Below are positions 31,472 through 36,442 of a stretch of DNA of 36,442 nt, piece after piece. Position 1 is the stretch's first letter. Each line of letters starts with the position of its first letter. The DNA is from Gemmatimonadota bacterium. GTDB taxonomy: Bacteria > Gemmatimonadota > Gemmatimonadetes > Gemmatimonadales > GWC2-71-9. The notes beneath the pieces were generated by a model. That model had not been told where the DNA came from, ran no database searches, and saw only the letters and a program-made list of their open reading frames with translations. Location: contig JANYKV010000011.1 in assembly GCA_025358055.1 (NCBI GenBank), positions 1 to 36,442 of the forward strand. Direction: 5' to 3'. Both the position numbers and the translations under genes were made by a program.

Positions 31472-33033
31472 GGCTGCACGACCATCTCGATCGGGTGGCG
31501 CGGGAGAGTCCCGACCTCGAGTTCGTGATCCAAGGCAATCGGACGATGACCTACGGGCAGGCCTACGAAGAGGCGAACCGTCTGGCCAATGCGCTGATTG
31601 GCACCGGCTTAGAAGTGGGGGATCGGTTTGGGTATCTCGCCGAGAACTCTGTCGAGCTGCTCGTCGCCTACCTCGCCGCGTCAAAATCGGGAGCGGTTCC
31701 CGTGCCACTCAACTACCGCCTCGCGCCTGCGGAGTGGCGCTACATTCTCGACGACGCGAAAGCGGTCCTCGTGGTCGCCCGAGGCGAGTTCGCGTCTCGC
31801 GTCGACGCCGTCCGCGCGGACCTCCCTCTCGTCACGCGGTGGATCAGCATCGACCATAGGCCCCTTCCCGGCTGGGTGGAGTACGCATCCTGGGTCAGTA
31901 CGTACTCGGCTGAGCCACCAGAGCGGGCCATCTCGCCCAACAGTGTGTTGTTTCAGATGTATACGAGCGGGACCACAGGATCCCCGAAGGGGGCGTTGCT
32001 CACTCACCGCGCTATCCTCTCGAACGCCGAGCAATGCCGCTCTGCGTTCAGTCGTGCATTGGAGGCCGGGGAGCGGCTGCTTCTGGTGATGCCGATTTTC
32101 CATGCCGGAGCGGTATCCCAAGTCGTCGCTGGGCTTACCCAGCACGCCACCATCATCCTCCACGAAGCGTTCAATCCGGGCGAGGTCGTGAAAGCGCTCG
32201 ACGAAGAGAAGATCGCCGTCACCACGCTCGTGCCGGCCATGATTCAAGCCTGCTTGCTCCATGTGCCCGGCATCGAACAGCGCCGGTTTGCGCACCTGCG
32301 CATGATGTTTTATGGCGCTTCCCCCATCGCCGAGGACACGTTACGCCGAGCCATGGCGGTCTTTCACTGTGACTTTTGCCAGGCGTATGGAATGACCGAA
32401 GTCTCTTCCGTGCTTACTCTCCTCACGCCTGAGGACCACCAAAGCGCGCTCGCGGGTCGCCCGGAGCTCCTGCTTTCCGCCGGCCGATCGATCGCGGGGA
32501 CCGAACTCCGGATTGCCGATGCCGAGGACAATCCGCTTCCGCCGGGCGCCGTTGGGCAGGTATTGGCCCGGGGACCCCAGTTGATGGATGGCTACTGGCA
32601 ACTTCCGGACGCCTCGGCCCGAGCGCTGGCGGGGGGTTGGATGCATACCGGAGATATCGGCCTGCTTGATGCGGAGGGCTACCTCTACCTCAAGGACCGG
32701 GTCCACGACATGATCGTATCCGGCGGCGAGAATATCTACCCCCGCGAAGTCGAGAACGCGTTGTTTAGCCATCCCGCGGTGGGAGATGCGGCGGTGATCG
32801 GAATCCCGGACGATCGGTTCGGTGAGTCGGTGCTGGCATTCGTGGTCGTGCGTGGCGGGCACAGCACTTCGACCGAGGAGTTGGTGGGCCATTGCCGTGC
32901 CTTGATCGCGAAGTTCAAGGTGCCTCGGCGAATAGAATTCATGACCGAGCTGCCACGGAATCCGAGTGGCAAGGTGCTCAAACGTCTGTTGCGGGAGCCG
33001 TTCTGGAAGGATCAGGTGCGACGGGTGCATTGA
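31468..33033 (+). CDS. AMP-dependent acyl-CoA synthetase
   Basis: This encodes 521 residues from GTG 31468, which overlaps the hydratase stop by four bases. The ANL-superfamily P-loop MYTSGTTGSPKGALLTH lies at 164-180. Later motifs are YGMTEVSSV, GWMHTGDIGLLDAEGYLYLKDR, and the hinge and C-terminal lysine region RRIEFMTELPRNPSGKVLKRLL with the catalytic Lys. It activates a carboxylic acid to its CoA thioester with ATP; the medium- or short-chain, cyclic or aromatic type cannot be told apart by eye. As the last gene of the operon it supplies the CoA ester for the hydratase and SDR. Its TGA lies at the left boundary of the inverted-repeat element that follows. Confidence 0.93.
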   Translation: MRLHDHLDRVARESPDLEFVIQGNRTMTYGQAYEEANRLANALIGTGLEVGDRFGYLAENSVELLVAYLAASKSGAVPVPLNYRLAPAEWRYILDDAKAVLVVARGEFASRVDAVRADLPLVTRWISIDHRPLPGWVEYASWVSTYSAEPPERAISPNSVLFQMYTSGTTGSPKGALLTHRAILSNAEQCRSAFSRALEAGERLLLVMPIFHAGAVSQVVAGLTQHATIILHEAFNPGEVVKALDEEKIAVTTLVPAMIQACLLHVPGIEQRRFAHLRMMFYGASPIAEDTLRRAMAVFHCDFCQAYGMTEVSSVLTLLTPEDHQSALAGRPELLLSAGRSIAGTELRIADAEDNPLPPGAVGQVLARGPQLMDGYWQLPDASARALAGGWMHTGDIGLLDAEGYLYLKDRVHDMIVSGGENIYPREVENALFSHPAVGDAAVIGIPDDRFGESVLAFVVVRGGHSTSTEELVGHCRALIAKFKVPRRIEFMTELPRNPSGKVLKRLLREPFWKDQVRRVH

Positions 33034-33217
33034 ACAGCAACCACGCAACTGAAGATGACACGCGGATGAGGTAGGTACACAGATAAGCACGGACCCCACG
33101 ACCAGATGGAAGCCCCAGGCGACCCGTACCTCGGGGTGGAACGCCATCCGATCAAGCCCAAGACGCGCTATCTGCGTCATCTGCGGTTCTGAAGTGTGGA
33201 TCGTCTGCTGTTGTTCA
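33031..33217. repeat. 187-bp inverted-repeat element between convergent genes
   Basis: Outer arms TGAACAGCA (33031-33039) and TGCTGTTGTTCA (33206-33217) are complementary apart from a 3-base bulge. Inner arms contain related phrases: AACCACGCAACTGAAGATGA on the left and, reversed, AACCGCAGATGACGCAGAT on the right (33170-33188). AACCRCRGATGACRCRGAT-like repeats are, from memory, widespread dispersed elements in environmental bacterial genomes. The element fills the gap between two convergent genes, where such elements often serve as bidirectional 3' ends. No coding frame is evident. Confidence 0.5.
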
Positions 33218-33243
33218 GTCCGTGGCATCCGCCGTGAATCTTC

Positions 33244-34535
33244 TCAGCCGAGTCGCCGGGAAATCCTATGGTCCCATGATCTCGTAAAGACCGTTTCCGC
33301 TCCGTTGGTCGCGAGGATGGTCGACTTGAGCTGATATTCCGTCGCCGTGAGCGTCAACCGGAGCTCGGTTTCCACTCTGGGATTCCAGTCACCCCGCTCC
33401 CAACTGGTCCAACGCCGATCATGGAGCGTGGCACCTTCCGGGTTCGAGTCCGAAATCTCCATTACCAACTCGTCTCCGTTCTCGCGGATGGTCCCGATGT
33501 CTTTGAACCGAACCCGGCTCGCAGGCTGGATACTTCGAAGCGTCACCCGGTCGTGGACGATGTCCACTTCGAAGTGCTTCCTGGGCGCCCCGCCCCCGCC
33601 TTCGACCCGCTCAAGGAGTCGAATCCGCTGCTGGGCGGGCGCGCCAAAGTCGGCCAGCTGGTTATCCTCAACGCGCCCGCGGCGGACCGGCAGGATGAGT
33701 TCGCTCACACCCGCCAGAACGGTCAGCTGCACGACCTCCGGGGTCGGTAGTACCATCGGCCAATAGCTGCTCGAGATGGCCACGCGGATTCGATGTCCAG
33801 GCTGGAAGGAGTGGGCGATATCCTTGAGTTGGACCCGCACCTGGTAGCGCTGGCCGGGCACCAGGGCCTCAGGAGACTCATGGCCATTGCGGTGGGTGAG
33901 ATTGAGGACCCCCAAGGTGACTCGGCGCGAACAGCCGTCCGGCGCCACGTCATTGAGGCGGACCGCGACCATCGCCACCGGCCGGTCCGCGGTCACCTCG
34001 AGCCGCACCACGGGGGCCCCGAGGATCTCGAGCCGCTCCGTCAGTGGCGGGGCGTCGAAACCGAGCGACCGAGCGTCATCGATCCGCTGATCTCGGGCGA
34101 GTTCCGTATCCATGTCGAACGGGCACCAGTGCCCTCCTGCCATGCCAACCGACTGGATCGGGGGGACCGGCCGTGCCACCTCGGCGGCGCGCGTCGGTGC
34201 AATTCCATCGGGAGTGAGGTAGTAGCGGCGAGGTTGAATTCTGGCAGTGGGCCATTCGGCTTCCGCCACCCAGCGGCCGGTCGTCTCTCTCATGCCGCAG
34301 CAGGCAGCCTCATGCTGCATCCAGACGCGTAGCATCGGCTCACGCATGATGCCCGTATCAATTCCCTTGAGCCAATGATCCCACCATCGGAGGGCATCAT
34401 CGAGATACTCGATGGCCGGCCCGGGTGCGGCCTCATAGGGGTAGTAATGACTCCACGGGCCGATGAGACCTTTCCGCGGCGCGGTGAGGCCGGCCAGTAG
34501 GCGCGGCACGGCGGAGTGATATGGATCCACCCAGC
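33244..34535 (-). pseudogene. CocE/NonD hydrolase, 5'-truncated
   Basis: The open frame extends to ATG 34641, but similarity begins only at about residue 37 (WVDPYHSAVPRLLAGL, near 34533). From there it is a good match to the C-terminal two thirds of CocE/NonD enzymes: GLIGPWSHYYP supplies the catalytic His, YLDDALRWWDHWLKGIDTGIM is a family hallmark, and the jelly-roll domain follows (VRVQLKDIAHSFQPGHRIRVA, ISSSYWPMVLPTPEV). The N-terminal roughly 250 residues, with the catalytic Ser (GxSYxG), are absent and replaced by a short GC-rich, Arg-rich stretch. Without the nucleophile it cannot be an active hydrolase. The junction near 34536 lies about 110 bases from the divergent OYE gene. Confidence 0.75.
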
Positions 34536-34643
34536 ATATTGCGGCCGGTCGGCGGGGCCCGCCAGGGTGGCGGCGCGGGGTCGAGACTCGACGGGTACGC
34601 CCGACGCGTGGCTTGGGAGTTCGTCGGCGACTAAACTTCACGC

Positions 34644-35744
34644 ATGTCTGGACTCTTTGATCCGCTGACGCTCCGCGGAGTGACGCTCCCCAATCGCATC
34701 GCGGTCTCCCCCATGTGCCAGTACTCGTCCGAGGGGGGGTTCGCCAACGATTGGCACTTCATCCACTTGGGTAGTCGTGCCGTCGGAGGTGCCGGCCTCG
34801 TCTTCGTGGAAGCCACGGCGGTGAGCCCCGATGGGCGCATCAGCCCCGAAGACATGGGGCTCTGGCAAGACCCTCACATCGACCAACTCGCGCGGATCTC
34901 GCGTTTTGTTCGAGAGCAGGGGGCACACCTCGGGATCCAACTCGCACATGCGGGGCGCAAGGCGAGCACTCGTCGCCCATGGGATGGCACTGGTACGATT
35001 TCCGCCGCTCAGGGCGGGTGGGTGCCGGTGGCCCCGAGTGCAATTCCATTCGCCGAAGCGGACCCTCCGCCGCACGCGCTCACCTTAGCCGAAATTGCTG
35101 GAATCCTCGCGGACTTCGCCGCGGCCGCCCAACGAGCGCTCGCGGCCGGATTCTCGGTGCTCGAAGTACATTCGGCACATGGATATTTGTTTCACGAATT
35201 CCTGTCGTCGCTGACCAATCGCCGAACCGATCAGTACGGTGGCTCGTTTGAGAATCGGACCCGGCTCGTGTGCGAGGCGGTCGCGGCGGTTCGGGCGGTC
35301 TGGCCGGAGCATCTGCCCCTGTTCGTTCGGCTTTCGACAACCGACTGGCATGCGGGTGGGTGGACCCTGGAAGACTCGATCGACCTGGTGCGTCGTCTCG
35401 GTCCGCTCGGGGTGGACCTGGTCGATTGTTCGTCAGGGGGTGCGGTTCCGCACGTAAGGATTCCGGTGGGCCCGGGTTATCAAGCGGCCTTCGCCGAACG
35501 AATCCGCCGGGAAACGGGCATTCCCACCGGGGCCGTGGGCGCTATCACCGAGCCGGTGCAAGCCGATCACATCATTCGGTCGGGGCAAGCCGATCTGGTG
35601 CTGCTCGCGCGCGAACTCTTGCGCGACCCGTACTGGCCGCTTCGTGCCGCGCGAGAGCTCGGTCAGGCGGCAAGCTGGCCGGCCCAGTACCTCCGTTCCG
35701 CACCGCCAGGCGCACCGGCGCGGTCGGCGGTGGCGCCCGTCTAA
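34644..35744 (+). CDS. old-yellow-enzyme (YqjM-like) NADH:flavin oxidoreductase
   Basis: This encodes 366 residues of an FMN-dependent TIM barrel. The thermophilic-like/YqjM class is shown by Cys25 and Tyr27 in VSPMCQYSSEGG, whereas classical OYEs have Thr at that place. His176 and His179 in EVHSAHGYLFHEFLSSL are the substrate-binding pair. LTNRRTDQYGGSFENRTRLV, FVRLSTTDW and the phosphate-binding end ADLVLLARELLRDPYWPLRAA are also standard. It reduces activated C=C bonds with NAD(P)H; the physiological substrate is unknown. ATG 34644 has no clear ribosome binding site, so the start is supported by homology alone. It is divergent from the truncated CocE gene and ends at the second post-stop hairpin motif. 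Confidence 0.93.
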   Translation: MSGLFDPLTLRGVTLPNRIAVSPMCQYSSEGGFANDWHFIHLGSRAVGGAGLVFVEATAVSPDGRISPEDMGLWQDPHIDQLARISRFVREQGAHLGIQLAHAGRKASTRRPWDGTGTISAAQGGWVPVAPSAIPFAEADPPPHALTLAEIAGILADFAAAAQRALAAGFSVLEVHSAHGYLFHEFLSSLTNRRTDQYGGSFENRTRLVCEAVAAVRAVWPEHLPLFVRLSTTDWHAGGWTLEDSIDLVRRLGPLGVDLVDCSSGGAVPHVRIPVGPGYQAAFAERIRRETGIPTGAVGAITEPVQADHIIRSGQADLVLLARELLRDPYWPLRAARELGQAASWPAQYLRSAPPGAPARSAVAPV

Positions 35745-35773
35745 CAGCGCAACCCAGGCCCCCAAGTCGGGGC
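35742..35773 (+). repeat. post-stop hairpin motif, copy 2
   Basis: This begins at the TAA of the OYE gene. TAACAGCGCAACCCAG is followed by GCCCC and GGGGC arms around a short loop. It resembles copy 1 at 30554-30584. The first bases with the preceding GTC read GTCTAAC, an attC R''-like box, but no matching R' box follows within the next 300 bases. Confidence 0.4.
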
Positions 35774-35785
35774 GCCGGAAGAACC

Positions 35786-36170
35786 CTAGTGCCGCGTGAG
35801 CACCTTTCGGCGCGGGAGCGCATCGCGGTCCACGATGACGCTGTCTTTCATCACGATCGATATTTCCCGCACGTTGTTGGCTTCTCGAGCGGGTCTGCGT
35901 CGAGGATCACCAGATCGGCCCGCTTCCCGGGCTCCAACGTCCCGAAATCATCGAGCTTCTTGTATGCCGCGGCGGCACGCTCCCGCGCGGACCAACGGCC
36001 ACGATGCGCTGGCTGGCGATTACGATGACCCCATCCCGGATTGGCGTGCCCCCACGCCCGTCGATGATCGTGGCACCGCGAACCACAACCGTGTCGAGCG
36101 TCTGGAGGGCCTGTAGCGGCCTAGTGGAGAGCCCGAGAACGAGCACGAACACGTGCCATCGTAAATTCAT
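35786..36170 (-). pseudogene. imidazolonepropionase-like amidohydrolase, internally deleted
   Basis: From ATG 36170 the frame gives a signal peptide (MNLRWHVFVLVLGLSTRPL) and the N-terminal strand region of a metal-dependent amidohydrolase: VVVRGATIIDGRGGTPIRDG, VIVIASQRIVAVGP. At about 36000 it runs straight into the C-terminal region in another frame: RAAAAYKKLDDFGTLEPGKR, ADLVILDADPL. A second frame change follows, with NVREISIVMKDSVIVDRDAL and KVLTRH before TAG 35786-35788. The entire metal-binding barrel (about 300 residues) is missing, and there are at least two frame changes. It cannot be functional. No ribosome binding site precedes the ATG. Confidence 0.72.
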
Positions 36171-36260
36171 GAGATGCTCTGAATGTAAGGAGGTGAAGAC
36201 CAGACAAAGAGGGCGGGTCTACCAACTCGACGCCGAGATCCCGCCTCATACGTGATGTAC

Positions 36261-36440
36261 CTACAATGTCGCCCCGACCTGCATTGCCTTCCGCCGAAGC
36301 CATGGACCGATCGCAACGGCGGCAACGGCAAAGAACCCCAGGACCCCCGCGAGGCCAAAAAACGTACTGGCCTCCCCGACGCGCTCAGTGAGCTGACCAA
36401 CCACTCCGGCAAAATAGCCCCCGGCGCCGAGCGTCATGAG
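36261..36440 (-). CDS. C-terminal end of a membrane transporter (POT/MFS-like), partial
   Basis: A minus-strand frame enters from the window edge without a start and ends at TAG 36261-36263, giving 59 residues. It reads LMTLGAGGYFAGVVGQLTERVG, a partial membrane segment and loop, then TFFGLAGVLGFFAVAAVAIG, a strong last membrane helix, and ends PWLRRKAMQVGATL. This layout matches the C-terminus of proton-dependent oligopeptide (POT/PTR) transporters, although other MFS families end similarly. A peptide transporter would fit the peptidase-rich surroundings, but the identification from 59 residues is tentative. The remainder lies beyond the window. Confidence 0.6.
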   Translation of the reverse strand, partial: LMTLGAGGYFAGVVGQLTERVGEASTFFGLAGVLGFFAVAAVAIGPWLRRKAMQVGATL

Positions 36441-36442
36441 AT

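Noticed and set aside
33244-34641. Calling the 465-codon frame a complete new hydrolase
   Set aside because: The first 36 residues are Arg/Pro-rich filler, and the N-terminal catalytic Ser region of CocE/NonD enzymes is missing.
36180-36195. TAAGGAGGTGAAG on the + strand, whose complement matches the 16S rRNA anti-Shine-Dalgarno tail
   Set aside because: No start codon follows at a usable distance on + and no rRNA sequence flanks it on the minus strand; a ten-base chance match.

Overview
The window is high-GC bacterial chromosomal DNA. It has no rRNA, tRNA, CRISPR array, phage module or transposase that I can see. The gene content suggests a soil-type bacterium, most plausibly Gemmatimonadota or a similar phylum: many secreted or lipoprotein enzymes, S9/M14/CocE hydrolases, beta-propeller lipoproteins, BIG2/LVIVD and RCC1 proteins, and a heterotetrameric sarcosine-oxidase-like complex. 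This placement is inference; no phylogenetic marker gene is present.

Positions 1-2041 look like part of an integron-type gene-cassette array. Three short + strand genes (a cupin-like protein, a DinB/YfiT-like protein and a VOC/glyoxalase-fold protein) are separated by imperfect hairpins with attC-like core boxes at 78-216, 841-908 and, degenerate, 1477-1529. No integrase lies inside the window. Positions 2190-2914 hold gene remnants: the N-terminus of a GH78 rhamnosidase joined to an O-methyltransferase N-terminal fragment. A tiny basic protein with a strong ribosome binding site follows on the minus strand (2875-3027). After it come a GT39-like membrane glycosyltransferase (3277-5154) and a carboxylesterase remnant (5449-5985).

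Positions 6274-13048 carry a MOSC-domain protein, a divergent frameshifted TolB-like propeller lipoprotein whose start codon sits in a 13-bp perfect inverted repeat, a CPBP membrane protease, a small lipoprotein, a lipoprotein amidohydrolase and a BIG2/RCC1 lipoprotein. Positions 13142-18641 (minus strand) are a GntR/FCD regulator followed by overlapping soxD-soxA-soxG-soxB genes. The alpha subunit keeps two complete sets of Fe-S-type cysteines.

Positions 18756-28500 are a peptidase-rich block: an S9 prolyl-oligopeptidase-like enzyme (+), a minus-strand run M14 carboxypeptidase, LVIVD-repeat protein and CocE/NonD hydrolase, and a DUF2817 M14-like peptidase (+). A 49-bp repeat (43/49 identical) lies upstream of both the M14 and the LVIVD gene. 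DUF2817 begins a translationally coupled operon with an MFS transporter, an SDR dehydrogenase, an enoyl-CoA hydratase and an acyl-CoA synthetase (27406-33033). This reads as an import, hydrolysis, CoA-activation and beta-oxidation-like pathway for an amide- or acyl-containing substrate that I cannot name.

The right end has a 187-bp inverted-repeat element between convergent genes, a 5'-truncated CocE pseudogene, an old-yellow-enzyme gene, an internally deleted amidohydrolase pseudogene and the C-terminal end of a membrane transporter running off the window. At least six genes are broken or truncated, so the region looks actively eroding and rearranging.
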